A stretch of 64,000 bases of DNA. It comes from Schistosoma haematobium. Its lineage: Eukaryota; Platyhelminthes; Trematoda; Strigeidida; Schistosomatidae. This document shows, one piece after another, positions 21,340 to 33,285 of this stretch. The stretch lies in the NCBI RefSeq assembly GCF_000699445.3, contig NC_067200.1, forward strand, positions 10,147,450 through 10,211,449. The letters run 5' to 3'. The notes beneath the pieces were generated by a model. The model was given only the letters and a program-made list of their open reading frames with translations. It did not search any database and was not told the origin of the DNA. The position numbers were made by a program, and so were the translations under genes. The number at the start of each line of letters is the position of its first letter. Position 1 is the first letter of the stretch.

Positions 21340-22790
21340 CTGATCAAATCAGTGAATATTGGTCGATATTTGAAGGAATATTTTGAATCCCGTCAAACAA
21401 CTTCAATCTTGGCAACACCATTCACATTCACTAAGCTGAGGAATGCTTCCATAAGATCAGAAGCTATCTCAAATCATGTCGATTTTCTAAGGAGTTCGAC
21501 GCAGCAAACTTTCAAGCTATCGACCGGTAGCACTTCTCTCTACTCTCAAAAATTATGGAGTCCCTGATATTTGATCGTTTACGCGACTATTTATTATCCA
21601 TAAATTTGTTTTCACCCAAACAACATGCTCTTAGAAAAGGTCACTCTTGTGTAACCAACCTATTGACCACGGTGAACCGATGGACAACCACTCTTGATCT
21701 CAAGGGAAGGTTTATGTCATTTATCATTACTTCTCAAAAGCTTTTGATAAGGTCACCCATATATGTCTTGTCAGTCACCTCAAACGGTTGGGCATCAAAT
21801 CACCTTTAATTGATGACCTCACTTCATATCCAAAAATTGACATTGCGAGGTCAGCGTTAACTTCACTTTATCTCAGGCTACGGAATGTCTCACAGGGTTC
21901 AGTACTAGAACCTCTTCTTTTCTTGCTTTCTATAAACGATCTTCAAAGTTGGGCAGATGACAACAGACTTACCTTAAAAACACTTCATAGTCTAAAGTCT
22001 GAGACATGTTGCAGACTGCAACTAAAAATTAGCTAACTCACCTCTATAGGTATCTCAAGTTGGAAGTGAACTAGGAGTTCAGGTATCCTACGATCTGAAG
22101 TTTTACGCTAACCGCGACAAAAATGCCTTTCGAAAAACCATGCACTGGTAGCATTGAAGCTCATTTTTGACCAACTCGACAGAACTTACCACATAATCTT
22201 AAACAGTTTCATTCGTCCTCATTTAGGGTATGGAAACATAGAATTTTCCCCTCACTCCGAAAGGATGAGGACACTCTGGAACGAATGCGACAGCGAGCCA
22301 AGAAATCAGTTCGCGGACTCAAATCCGAGTGTTATGAATAACTTCTCTGATCACTGAACCTTTACCCATTAGAGTACGAGCGTCTTAGACGTGACCTTCT
22401 AATGACTTCCAGTATCCTTAACACTTGAGCACATTCCGTAAGTCACCTATTTAAGCTTAGTCCCAACACAAAAGTTAGGATTAACACCCAGAAACTGGAG
22501 ACGAAACACATCAGAACGAACTGTAGACACAACTACTTCTCCTTAAGAATAGTCAAATGCTGGAATTCCCTCCCGGCTGAGCCAGTCAAAGCAACTTCAC
22601 AGGAGTCCTTCAAGAGAAAACTTGACATATTCTTAAGAACCAAGGATTTGCGAACTTTTTTCTCTTTTACATCTTTTATCGATAAAAAACAGAGATTCCT
22701 CCCTGGAGGTAATTGTGATCCTCCGCTACTAGATATGGAAGCCCATTAACCGAAAGCTTTTTCTATTCCGTACAAAACCATTTGAATAGT
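21340..22790 (+). pseudogene. CR1-like LINE reverse transcriptase, heavily decayed
   Basis: Recognisable blocks across three frames: Leu-Arg-Lys-Gly-His-Ser-Cys-Val-Thr-Asn-Leu-Leu, Tyr-Phe-Ser-Lys-Ala-Phe-Asp-Lys-Val, Val-Ser-Gln-Gly-Ser-Val-Leu-Glu-Pro-Leu-Leu-Phe, Trp-Ala-Asp-Asp (catalytic Asp pair), Phe-Ile-Arg-Pro-His-Leu-Gly-Tyr and a C-terminal Trp-Asn-Ser-Leu-Pro. These follow CR1/Jockey order. Many frameshifts and internal deletions; the catalytic box is short of its usual spacing. Confidence 0.72.
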
Positions 22791-22914
22791 TTTGGTAGAA
22801 TTTAGTCACTTAGTATTAAAAAAATTATTCATGAAATTCAAATGATTCTAACGTCTTATCCAACAATCTTGTTTGATTATAATCAGAGAAAGATTTTTTG
22901 GTTATGATAGTAAT

Positions 22915-23120
22915 TTTAATAGTTGAATTCATGAGTTAATTGATGAAATTAGATCACCATGATAAACTTGGAAGAATTGGACAATCGTTTCGTTCTAGTA
23001 TGGGATTCCTCAACAGTTCACATCCCAAATTCCGCCTCATCAAAGCTCTCTCTCTAGTTCTTTCAGGTTTTTCATGATCATCTACCTTCAATGGACTCAT
23101 AAATTCAATGATTCATCTTG
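22915..23120. repeat. SINE-B inverted pair
   Basis: 22915-23030 is a minus copy (TTGGACAATCGTTTCGTTC..ATTCCTCAACAG). 23050-23120 is a plus tail (TTTCAGGTTTTTCATGATC). The AATTCATGAGTTAATTG-type tails are inverted relative to each other. Confidence 0.55.
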
Positions 23121-23319
23121 TTTGAGTTTCTTCCATAAAGAAGTTGAAATAAAATTCCTGGACAAAATGTTGAAATCATTACAATTTCTATGATTGAGAT
23201 TAGCTTAACTATTAATTTTTCCAAATAATCATTATAGTTTAATATTCTATAAGAAGATTTTCTTTCAATTCAGTTGTTTCATTAACTAGAAACGTTTGAT
23301 CATTCATTATATGTATACT

Positions 23320-23475
23320 CACACGCTCACACACACACTCACACACCATATCACACACGCACATACGCACATATACATTTATATACGTAAATTCTCTAAG
23401 ATACAACAAAGTAATTATTTAAACCTTTTTGTATGAAATCCCTTTTTATCTTTATTCTTTTGTTTGGTTGGTTAC

Positions 23476-23533
<58 letters not shown>

Positions 23534-23730
23534 GCGTAACAACAAGTAATTGGAAAGTTTAATATCAATACAAACTCATATAGATAGATAGATAGATACT
23601 TAGATAGATTGATTTGATTTACAATGAAATGGTTGATTACATCATAAAAACATACAATAGCAAAAGAAAACTTACAATTGACTCGTTTCATAATGTATAT
23701 ATATCCACACACACACACACACACCTATAC
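23320..23730. repeat. Microsatellite cluster
   Basis: (CA)-rich run 23325-23380, (ATT)n at 23474-23534, (ATAG)n at 23581-23597 and (CA)n at 23706-23724 within 400 bp. Confidence 0.85.
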
Positions 23731-23884
23731 GAATGATCTATTCATTGATGATTGAATAATAATTGCATCTATATTTATGGTCCAGTAAATCTTTTGAATA
23801 ATAATAATAGTAATAGAAGTAATCGTAATGGTAATGGTAATAGTAATATTACTAATAGTAATAATAATGGTAATAGTGTGGTGC

Positions 23885-24180
23885 GTGCTACTTATATTGA
23901 TGTAAGTAGTATATGACGCGAGTTAAAAGCGTAATGTCTGGTAGAGGATGGGGGAAGATCAAGAAACGAAGAACGTGAACACAATGCAATTTGCGAGAAA
24001 ACGCATGAACGGTGAAATGTGAGACCAAAGATTGATGTTTGCAACAGGAACAGTCCAAGTCGATATGAGGGATTGATATTTCACAAATTAACGATTTGCT
24101 ATATGATTTTTCTATTTTACCAAGTAACTCTGTAATTGTCCCAACCCGTGTACTGTTCACTATAATATTGACAGCAACAA
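23885..24180 (+). repeat. Family K repeat
   Basis: GTGCTACTTATATTGATGTAAGTAG hairpin, then GTCTGGTAGAGGATGGGG and GATCAAGAAACGAAG, paralleling 1662-1931. Confidence 0.5.
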
Positions 24181-24429
24181 TAATGATGGTAATGGTTATA
24201 ATAATACAAAGGTAACTTTCTTTATACTCAATTACATCATTTTTAAGGGTTTCTCGCTTAAGGGATTAAAAAAATATTCAAAGAAATGGATTTATCAATC
24301 AATATGACATAAATAAACCAATCAGAATTGAGATAGTAATTTCAATGAGGGAAATTTAAATAATGATATGAATTAACATTGATAGGATGAAATAATTGTT
24401 TATATAAATAGAGTGTTTATTTATTTCTC

Positions 24430-24592
24430 TAGTGGGTAAACACTTTCTCTAGAGATTGATAGATCCTGGGTTCGGATTCCTTGAGGTGAGTTTGTGGATG
24501 TGAACAGTTGTACTAGGGTGAAATGGTCGTCCAGTGTATCCAAGTTTTCTATGATGATCTAGCTTTAATTGACTCATGAATTCAACTATAAA
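24430..24592 (+). repeat. SINE-B copy lacking most of the hammerhead
   Basis: TGGGTTCGGATTCC B box, GAACAGTTGTACTAGGGTGAAATGGTCGTCCAGTG and the tail GATGATCTAGCTTTAATTGACTC. Stem II is deleted. Confidence 0.6.
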
Positions 24593-24764
24593 AAATTACC
24601 CACTAGTGACTGGCTTCAAGTGGTATTTTTTCAAGTTCTAATGAGAAGCAATGACAAATGAAGTTTAACCATGTCTGTTGTGAGATAGCAACTTGCTGAA
24701 GACAATGGTAGATGGTGGCGCAATTTCGTGGTTTAGTTGAATTTAGATACTAACACCATGTGAT

Positions 24765-24930
24765 GTCAACTCAGTGATCTACAGTTCAAGTGTTCGCGAG
24801 CGTGACCGAAGGTGCTGGGTTCGAGTTCCACGTGAAGGATCGTGGATGCTCACTACTGAGGACGAAACAGCCATCCAGTGTTCCAAGGTTTTCTATGATG
24901 ATCTAGCTTTAATTGTCTCATGGACTCAAA
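24765..24930 (+). repeat. SINE-B copy, stem II deleted
   Basis: A-box region CAGTGATCTACAGTTC, B box TGGGTTCGAGTTCC, then CTACTGAGGACGAAACAGCCATCCAGTG: both ribozyme core halves are joined without stem II. Shares its tail with the copy at 24.43 kb. Confidence 0.65.
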
Positions 24931-25257
24931 TATTAAAAGAGGTAATGTCGAACCACTTTTTATTCATTTCCATGTCATCATTTATTCATTATATATACTG
25001 AAATAATAATACAATCACATGTATTCACAATCTTTTCCATTGTTCATACACTGGACAGTTAGTATATGTGAGAAATAGACTTGAATAGGTCGGAGAGTTT
25101 TATTTCAATAAACCAATACAACATACCACAACTACTTTTTCAACATCATGAAATATTCTGTAGAAATTTTTCAGATCATTCTTCATTATGATATTAAACA
25201 TGAAATAATTAAACTTTCACCACACTAATGAGTTGTATTGAATAAAATACAAGTGGT

Positions 25258-25405
25258 ATACAGGACAATTTGTGAACCCCATGTGGAGAAATTCGAACAC
25301 TTCACTTTTACCTGAAGTTTGTGCTGATAATGTCGTTCAGAAGAAAGATGAAAGATCCGTGACTAAACCGTCCAGCTCAGAGATCAAAACTTCATCAGCT
25401 TAGGC
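25258..25405 (-). repeat. SINE-C copy 1
   Basis: Shares GAAATTCGAACACTTCACTT, TGATGTCGTTCAGAAGAA-type and TGACTAAACC-TCCAG blocks with 27070-27225. On the minus strand GTGTTCGAATTTC resembles a Pol III B box, so a tRNA-like SINE is plausible. Confidence 0.55.
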
Positions 25406-25800
25406 CATGTACTAAAATGGTAGCAGAAACAAACAGAATCGAATGATCCAATAAGAATGGAAGATAAACGTCCATCATCCTCTATTGTCAAACACATAGT
25501 TGAAACAGGTTATAACTTGGCTTTTGTGGTGTTGTATAAAAGAGTAAAAGGGCGTATACTAAGGTTTATTGAAGCCTTAGCCATACGAAAATTCAAACCC
25601 CTTTGTGTGTATTCAAAAACAGTCTGTTCTCCCCTTAAACTTACCTTGGCAATATTACCATATATTATCCAGAGTGATAAGGTTTCAAATTTTTTCACAT
25701 TATCTGCTTTATTATCCTTGTCTCCTCTTACCCTCCATTTTTTGTCTAGTTGACCTATTATTCTTCAGATATGAATGTTCTTAACAAGTATATAATATGT
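25406..25800. other. Open stretch without recognisable domain
   Basis: 25457-25753 is open for 98 codons (plus) and overlaps a minus frame; composition and context do not support a gene. Confidence 0.35.
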
Positions 25801-25870
25801 GATCGGATTGTTCGAGATGTATGCCTATGCTTCTCCATTGTGGCTAACAAGCGTAAGTAAAAGTAAGTAA
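25801..25870 (+). pseudogene. RTE-like LINE 3' tip
   Basis: CTTCTCCATTGTGGCTAACAAGCGTAAGTAAAAGTAAG, the end seen in other copies. Confidence 0.45.
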
Positions 25871-26399
25871 AATTAGTTGACAGAACCTTGACTCCTTCTA
25901 TAATATGAGATAACTAATCACTTTTCTATTCGTAAATCACTAAAAATCTTAAAGTTAATCCAATGACTTAAATCAATGCTTACTTCAGTAATATCACCGA
26001 TTGAACGTAAAGAGTTATAGCCGTTAGGTATTTTATTATGCATTCAAAGATTCTCATTGAAATAAAACACGTTTCATTCCTTTATGATATTAAAACGTAT
26101 TTGTATTTTATGTCAAGGGTACTGCCCAAACTTTGAAGTTGGCATTTCAACTGTAAACTAGAAAGACTAATCAAACATAACTTCATCAGAAAATTGTCTC
26201 ATGTTATTTGAAGCTTTAAGAAAAACACAACCAGTTGTTTAATCAGAATGAACAAAAATGTTGGGAATCTTTCTGATAAACATTATGCAGTGTCTAGGAG
26301 ATAGCAATTCAGAACATCACATAATGTGTTTTCGGATAAAACTCATAGTGTAGTTGACGAGGACACTAGTGGAGACTAATCGAATGTAGTTAAACACAA
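25871..26399. other. No recognisable gene
   Basis: AT-rich. Confidence 0.4.
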
Positions 26400-26625
26400 A
26401 ATTACAGAATATTTTAGTAAAATCTGAGAATCATACAGTGAATACTTAATTTGCAAAATGTCAATCAATTGTCCTAGATATCATAGTTCCTGTGCTTCCA
26501 CACGAATCACTGTATGTTCTCGTCGTATTTACTTCGATCTTCTTAACTTTCTGCTATCAGACATTTCACTTTTGATTGATGATACATACTACCTAAATCT
26601 ATCGACATCAGTAGCACACATCACA
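26400..26625 (-). repeat. Family K repeat
   Basis: Matches 16444-16692 (GAATCATACAGT, TGTCAATCAATTG, CATTTCACTTTTGATTGATGATACATAC). Confidence 0.55.
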
Positions 26626-27069
26626 ATAATTCTATTTATTTTCTACTCTACTCACTTTTTGAACAATTACGACATACTACTCAATTTCGATAAGTAGTCT
26701 GGAGTGATGAAACACATTTTTAGGCTTAATCAACAAAATACATTGCACAATAAGTAAGAAAAGTTGGACAATTATTTATTTCAATTTCTGGCATTGTAGA
26801 TCAATAAAAAGGGTTTAAATATTTACTGAAGATTATTATTAAAATAAAAACAATATCTGTCATCTGACTATTGATGAAATATAGATCCTAATTAACTCCA
26901 TATATTAAGTTGGACGTAACCATTGTGTATTGAATATTATAACAAGGATGATGCAACGAAATGAAAACAGATGTATTGAAGACATTTTCATTCCACAAAT
27001 TCACATTGTTATCGCAAAAAGTTGTAAAATTAGAAAATATGATGTGCTGGTCAACAAGAACTATTCAAC
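26626..27069. other. No recognisable gene
   Basis: AT-rich. Confidence 0.4.
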
Positions 27070-27225
27070 ATCAAGGTCTACAGGACAAGTTGTGAACCAC
27101 AGGTGAAGAAATTCGAACACTTCACTTCTACCTGAATTTCATGCTGATGATGTCGTTCAGAAGAACGATAAAAGCCCCATGACTAAACCATCCAGTTCAC
27201 AGAAAAAAACTGCATCAAAATGTGA
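27070..27225 (-). repeat. SINE-C copy 2
   Basis: About 80% match to 25258-25405 in the same orientation. A third, short plus-strand match (AACTGGATGGTTTGGTCATG, CTGAACGACATCATTAGCAC) lies at 49640-49700. Confidence 0.55.
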
Positions 27226-28131
27226 TGTGCAAATCAGCTTTAGCCAAATTCTTTAAGTATAACCTAGTTTATATATCCAAATACGTAGCGGACAAATTAC
27301 TAGCAAATGTAGACGGAGATAGATATGGTAAAAAGCTTATATATAATAACAGAATATTACAATAAGAGAAGTGAATGATTATGCCGAAGAGAATAATTTC
27401 AATAGAGCTAATTGTGATAAACATAAGGAAAAGTACTTCTACACTGAATTATAAAATAATTGTTCGAACTAAGATGACACATCGACTTATCAAAGAAGAA
27501 TAAGTTGCGTAAGATATAACAAGAACTTAAAGAATTATTGCATGCTTATTCTTCTAGTTTTATTATAACATTTAGATTTGAATATTTTAGTTTCTTGCAC
27601 GAGATATTACTTATAATACAATAATAGCATCGGTGACCGAGTTAATACTAAGTGACTGAGTACTTGAAAGAACCGTAATATATAGACTACACCATATTGC
27701 ATCAAAGCCAAACTAGAGAAACACTAGATAATACTTCATTAAGCTATAACGTTTCGAATTATTTGAATTATAGCACGAACTAAGAGTCCCAGAATTAACG
27801 CAATCGAATTAAAAAGTAAGACACAAGCACAAGCGAATGTATTGTATTTGGAATTCGAGTATCATTAGTCCATTCAAACACCACATCCGCCACAGCTTAA
27901 ATAGGAGTATGTGTTTGTAATCGGATGTACGTCTTCTTGTTAAGTTCATTCTGAGTCTGTCCGACATTTTATAAGATGAAAACTTTGTAGTATCTAGAAA
28001 GTGCTCATTAGTATTGGAATTAACAAACGAAATCGGAACAGACTCACCTGGAATTGTATACAACCAGCATGTCGATTTTGTAATGAAATCAATAATATCT
28101 AGAATTCGAACCATAGATTTTCCAACACTAT
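27226..28131. other. No recognisable gene
   Basis: AT-rich sequence up to the Gypsy 5' LTR. A minus frame 27809-28114 has no domain I know. Confidence 0.4.
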
Positions 28132-28667
28132 TGTGGAGATATGACTAACAAGCTTATTTTGTAAATAGTTTTCAATGTTATTTCTATTTGTTTTGTCAAT
28201 TTTTCACTGTATGTACATTTATCATTAAATGACTGTACGTGTTGTTTTAGTCAACGACCTTGAACACTTTTTCCGTTGTAATTCGAACATAGCGTGACAC
28301 ACATTTTCGGTTGTTCACAAATACACTATTACGCACATACCCATTGTTCTATTCTCGCTCGTTACCAAGTCAATTGCGTTCTAAACTGGATATTATCCTC
28401 ATTTCAGACTGCCGTGTCATTCCCATTATATCCTACGTCAAAGAAACTTATTGGCGTCATATTTACCTCTGTGGAATTATTACGCATTTATAATTGTGGA
28501 TTCTTGAGACCAAAACTCAACAGAACACGCAAAGACTAGCCGATTTAAGTAACGTCCCTAATTTGTTATTGCATTTGTAACATTTAACTTGTAAATATTA
28601 ATATTACTATTGATTGTTATTAACTTTGTTGATACTTTTGCGTTTATATATTGTTTGGTCCACCACA
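28132..28667 (+). repeat. 5' LTR of the Gypsy element (536 bp)
   Basis: Starts TGTGGAGATATG and ends CCACCACA. The first ~165 bp and last ~125 bp match the 3' LTR almost exactly; the ~240 bp between them match only at roughly 60%. Confidence 0.9.
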
Positions 28668-28776
28668 ATTATTTGGTGAGCCTGGATTATTTTTTTATAG
28701 ACATTTACTATATATATCTACATAATTTTTTTATTATTATTAATCGGCACGACACCATATTTTTGTTTTTGTCATT

Positions 28777-29673
28777 ATGAACTCTCCGGGTAAACTTATT
28801 GATATTGATAGTTCACCGACCAACCTTCTAAACTCTCCACAATCAGAGGATAATGTTTTAAACTCAATCAACGCTATCTCGGAACTAAGATTACCAACGT
28901 ACGGTGTTAATAATCCCAGGATCTGGTTTGCACAGGTTGAGGCATTATTTTTGTCGAGAGGCATACGCTCGCAAGCGACAAAATATGCATACATCGTTGG
29001 AGCATTACCCATAGAAGTGGCAGCAGAAGTCGGAGACCTGATAGATAACGTACCAGAAACGGACCCCTATGACAAAATAAAAGCCGCAGTAATCCACCGT
29101 ACTTCGCAGTCTCATGAAAAACGCTTACAGCAACTACTCACCGCATGCGAGTTAGGGGACAAAAGACCTTCACAGTTGCTTAGACATATGAGACAACTAG
29201 CAGGTTCATACGAGTTAGACGAAGCATTACTTAAGCAGATGTGGTCACAAAGGTTACCTTATAGCGTCAGACAAATTCTCAGCGTATCAGGAGCCTCTGT
29301 CAGTCTTGATGATTTAGCAGACATGGCCGATAAGATGATAGAAATATATCCCGATAGTTGGGGAATTAACGCTGTACAACCCGCTAGTAGAGATGCTATG
29401 AACCCTACTCTTGACATTCAGCAACAAATGGCACACTTAACACGGCAGCTAGCATCACTACAGGCGACTATTGCCACCATCCATTCTCGACGCCCCAGAT
29501 CTATGTCCAGAAGGAGATCATTATCCAGACATCGTCTTAGGTCACCTAAGCGGGCAGCCGCAATTTGTTGGTATCATTCGAATTATGGTGGGAAAGTACG
29601 TCGTTGCACAAAACCGTGCAACTTCACGACAAGCAAGTCAGACCATCAGGGAAACGAAGTGGCCAGACAGTAA
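28777..29673 (+). CDS. gag: Gypsy Gag-like polyprotein (298 aa)
   Basis: Uninterrupted frame that encodes the capsid/nucleocapsid precursor that packages retrotransposon RNA. Visible landmarks: Arg-Leu-Pro-Thr-Tyr (about residue 46), [16 protein letters not shown] and Gln-Arg-Leu-Pro, all characteristic of fluke CsRn1-like Gag. Near the C terminus is a C264-x2-H267-x9-C277-x3-C281 box in place of the usual CCHC knuckle, after an Arg/Ser-rich basic stretch. The start is the first ATG after the 5' LTR leader. The last ~110 bp overlap the pol frame, which lies in the -1 frame, so the original element probably expressed pol by -1 frameshifting. It remains intact while pol is broken. Confidence 0.85.
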   Translation: MNSPGKLIDIDSSPTNLLNSPQSEDNVLNSINAISELRLPTYGVNNPRIWFAQVEALFLSRGIRSQATKYAYIVGALPIEVAAEVGDLIDNVPETDPYDKIKAAVIHRTSQSHEKRLQQLLTACELGDKRPSQLLRHMRQLAGSYELDEALLKQMWSQRLPYSVRQILSVSGASVSLDDLADMADKMIEIYPDSWGINAVQPASRDAMNPTLDIQQQMAHLTRQLASLQATIATIHSRRPRSMSRRRSLSRHRLRSPKRAAAICWYHSNYGGKVRRCTKPCNFTTSKSDHQGNEVARQ

Positions 29674-32600
29674 TAGCGGCAGCTGTTGCTGGTCAACATG
29701 TCAGCCGCCTCTTCCACATCAGGGACCGTATTTCTGGCTCAGACATTTTAGTCGATACGGGAGCAGAAATCAGCATCATCCCACTCCATCTCTCACGCAG
29801 ACAACATACGATAAGCACTGAATTGTCGTTGGTAGCGGCTAACGAATCAGTTATCAAAACTTATGGAGAACAATCTCTTATATTAGATCTCGGGCTCCGT
29901 AGAAGATTCACATGGGTATTCATAGTTGCTCAAGTCAAACGACCCATCCTCGGGGCCGATTTTCTTAGTGCGTACAACCTGTTAGTTGATATGACCAAGA
30001 AGAGATTAATCGACGTAAACACACGTTTACAGGTAAATGGTACACTCTCCAACGACAACGATATCCATGGTGTTCGAATAATGAAGCCTGTGAACAACAT
30101 CTTCAACGACATTCTAACAGAATACCAGTGGATTACGAAATCAGATTACCAAAAGGAAGGTAACCCACAGCTGGTACAACACCATATCACTACCACCGGA
30201 CCACCTATTAGCGCCAGGGCGAGGAGATTACCACCAAGCAAGTTGCAAGTAGCGAAAAGAGAATTCGAACACATGATGCAACTTGGTATTATCAGACCAT
30301 CCAACAGCCCCTGGGCCTCGCCTTTACACATGGTACCTAAGAAGGATCAAGATTGGCATCCGTGTGGTGACTATCGACGATTAAACAGTCAAACCATCAC
30401 GGATAGGTATCCTATTCCACATATACATGACTTTGCGTTAAATTTACATGGTAAATGCATCTTCTCGAAACTCGACCTCGTGCGTGCATACCATCAAATT
30501 CCGATGGCACCAGAAGACATCGAGAAAACAGCTATCATCACACCCTTTGGCCTGTTTGAGTTTCTAAGAATGCCATTCGGATTGAAAAATGCCGCGCCAG
30601 ACATTCCAACGATTCATGGATGATGTTACAAGATGTTTAGACTTCGTATTCGCCTACATAGACGACGTTTTGATCGCAAGCTCATCAATAGAAGAGCACG
30701 CCCAGCATGTTCAGATCCTCTTTGAACGTTTTAAGAAACATGGTGTGGTTATCGATCCTTCTAAATGTATATTCGCCGTCCCAGCCTTAGAGTTTTTAGG
30801 ACATTACATTGACTGTCAAGGCATCAAACCACTCCCAGAAAAGGTTGAAGCTATTACCAATTATCCCGAACCAACCTCGGTGAAGTCATTACGACGTTTC
30901 CTCGGTATGTGTAATTTTACCGCCATTCTTACCACATTGTGCTGAAGTATTACAGCCATTAACCGATCTGTTGAAAGTCGACAAAAAGGTACGAAGAGAG
31001 AGAAGAATCAAACATTCAATCTATCTCTTGATGCCAAAACAGCGTTTGAAAAAGCAAAGTCGATGATAGCTAATGCCACCATGCTACAATATCTAAATAC
31101 TGACCCCACAACCCACTTAATTCTGTGTACCGATGCATCTCAAAAAGCCGTCGGGGCAGTATTACAACAACAGGTAAACAATATGACTACCCCCATAGCG
31201 TTTTTCCCAAAAGATTGTCATCAACTCAGGAACGCTATAGTACCTTTGGACGGGAGTTACTTGCTATCTACTTAGCCGTTAAACACTTTAACTTTTTACT
31301 ACAAGGACGAACTTTTACCATCATGACCGATCACAAACCTTTATGTTACTCATTCCACACATCGTACGACCGACATTCACCTCGCGAAGCACGACAACTG
31401 GATTACATCTCCCAGTTTACGACAGATATCCAATTTGTCAAAGGACACACCAACGTCGTAGCTGACGCATTGTCACGTAAGGACGTAAATACCCTGTTAC
31501 GTAAACAAGACATCGATCTAGAAACCATCGCAAAACTACAAGTAGACGATGCAGATTTGAAGGTCTGCCAGGAGAAGTCTAACTTGAACCTTAAACCAGT
31601 ACCCATCCCTTTCTCAAATACATCTATCATTTGCGATGTTTCAACGGGTAACAATCGCCCTTTTGTACCTCTAGCATGTCGTCGACAGGTATTTCATCAA
31701 CTGCATGACCTTTCTCACCCAGGAATCAGAGCCACAATCAAATTGGTTACTGAGCGTTTTGTGTGGCCAAAAATCAATTCAGATATAAAACGATGGACGC
31801 GAAGCTGCCTACAATGTCAACGCAGCAAGATTCAGAAGCACACGATCAGTCCAGTTGGCAAGTATCCCCTGCCGGAAAAACGTTTTCAGCATATCCACTT
31901 AGACATAGTTGGTCCATTGCCACCATCTAATTCATTCACTCATATTCTCACTGCGGTGGACAGGTTCACAAGATGGGCCATAGCATGCCCTATTGCTGAT
32001 ACTTCTGCAGAAACAGTAGCCGGCGTATTCCTTGACCGTGGTCCCCAGTTTCAGTCTATCTTATTTCAGGAATTCACAAGACTTCTGGGCGTGAACCACA
32101 TCAAAACAACAGCCTACCACCCAGCAGCTAACGGCTTGGTCGAAAGATTTCACCGCCAATTGAAAAGCTCGCTGATGGCACAAGATGATACGACAAAATG
32201 GAGTGACGCATTACCACTTGTACTCCTGGGTATCCGTTCAACTATAAAGGAAGATATAGGTTGTACAGCCGCTGAGCTAGTTTACGGTACAACCCTTACA
32301 TTACCAGGTCAACTAGTGGACCCAAACACTTTAACACCAACGGACCCAAGTCGTTTTGCTAGCCAACTGCTGCAAACCATGCAACGAATCAAAGCCATAC
32401 CGCCTCGTGAACATAACAATCGAATACAACTCAACAGAAATCTAGAAACATGCAAGTTTGTCTTTGTTCGAGTTGATGCTGTTAAAAAGCCATTGAAACA
32501 ACCTTATGAAGGACCATATCAAGTAATTAAAAGAACGACCAAACACTTCATAATCAACAAGTGTGGAAAGAAAGAGACTATCGCTATCGATAGAATAAAG

Positions 32601-32954
32601 CCTGCTTTCTACGAAGCACAACTTGACAAAGAACATACTATTTCACTGAACCAACCCCGTCCAGCAACCACCACTACAGCAGACATGGAAGAAAAACTGA
32701 GTATCAAACCTACTTGTTTAACGCGCTCAGGCAGAGCCGTAAAAACCCAAACGCTATGTACATTTCGCCGAATAAAAAAATCTAAACAAACAATTACTGA
32801 TGTACTATACGATTATACTCACCCGATTGTTCCCAACAAAATCCATGAGTTTTTCCCCTTTTTTACAGTGTACATAATTAACCATATTTTTTCCCACAAT
32901 TATTCGTTTTGTCACTTTTTTTATAAAAAATTTGTTACAATAATAAACGAGTAA
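29565..32954 (+). pseudogene. pol: Gypsy Pol polyprotein, frameshifted
   Basis: Domains in order: aspartic protease with DTGAE (about 29752-29766); reverse transcriptase with the [10 protein letters not shown] block (about 30470) and catalytic YIDD (30655-30666); RNase H (Asp-Ala-Ser-Gln at ~31130, Thr-Asp-His-Lys-Pro-Leu at ~31325); integrase with His-His-Cys-Cys zinc finger (about 31700-31830) and the D, D and E of the catalytic core. The frame changes near 30597, near 30915, near 31010 and near 31210, so the RT-RNase H part cannot be read through. In integrase, Phe-Leu is joined directly to Asp-Arg-Gly-Pro-Gln-Phe at about 32030, where related elements have roughly 15 more residues. From 31210 to about 32770 the frame is open. 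The last ~60 codons are AT-rich and may be read-through. Confidence 0.88.
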
Positions 32955-33285
32955 ACTCTATTTAATTGTTCATTTGTTGTACACACACACACACACACAA
33001 AATAAGCAGTTCATTTTTTTGGGTTCAGTAACAGTTCTGTACATTAGTATCATTGTTAGCAAACCAAGCCTTTAAATGACGGTATTCTCATTACTTTTGT
33101 TTGTCATGCTATGCCACATCACCGCTATTTTCACACAATAATACACTGTATATTATGAACGTACATGTCATACGCATCTCCACATTGTTTATTGGTTATT
33201 ATTGTAAATGTTAATTTTTTTGTATAAAATTTTTTTATTATAGTTATTGTAACCAGTGTTACCTCCGGACACTCTGGGGGAGCTA

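Noticed and set aside
23474..23534. CRISPR-like or tandem array
   Set aside because: A plain (ATT)n microsatellite.
25457..25753. 98-codon plus frame as a host gene
   Set aside because: No domain, no start context, and an overlapping minus frame of similar length.
31125..31209. N-terminal part of the long open stretch ending at 32954
   Set aside because: The true RNase H is read in another frame up to about 31210; the first ~28 codons are out of frame.
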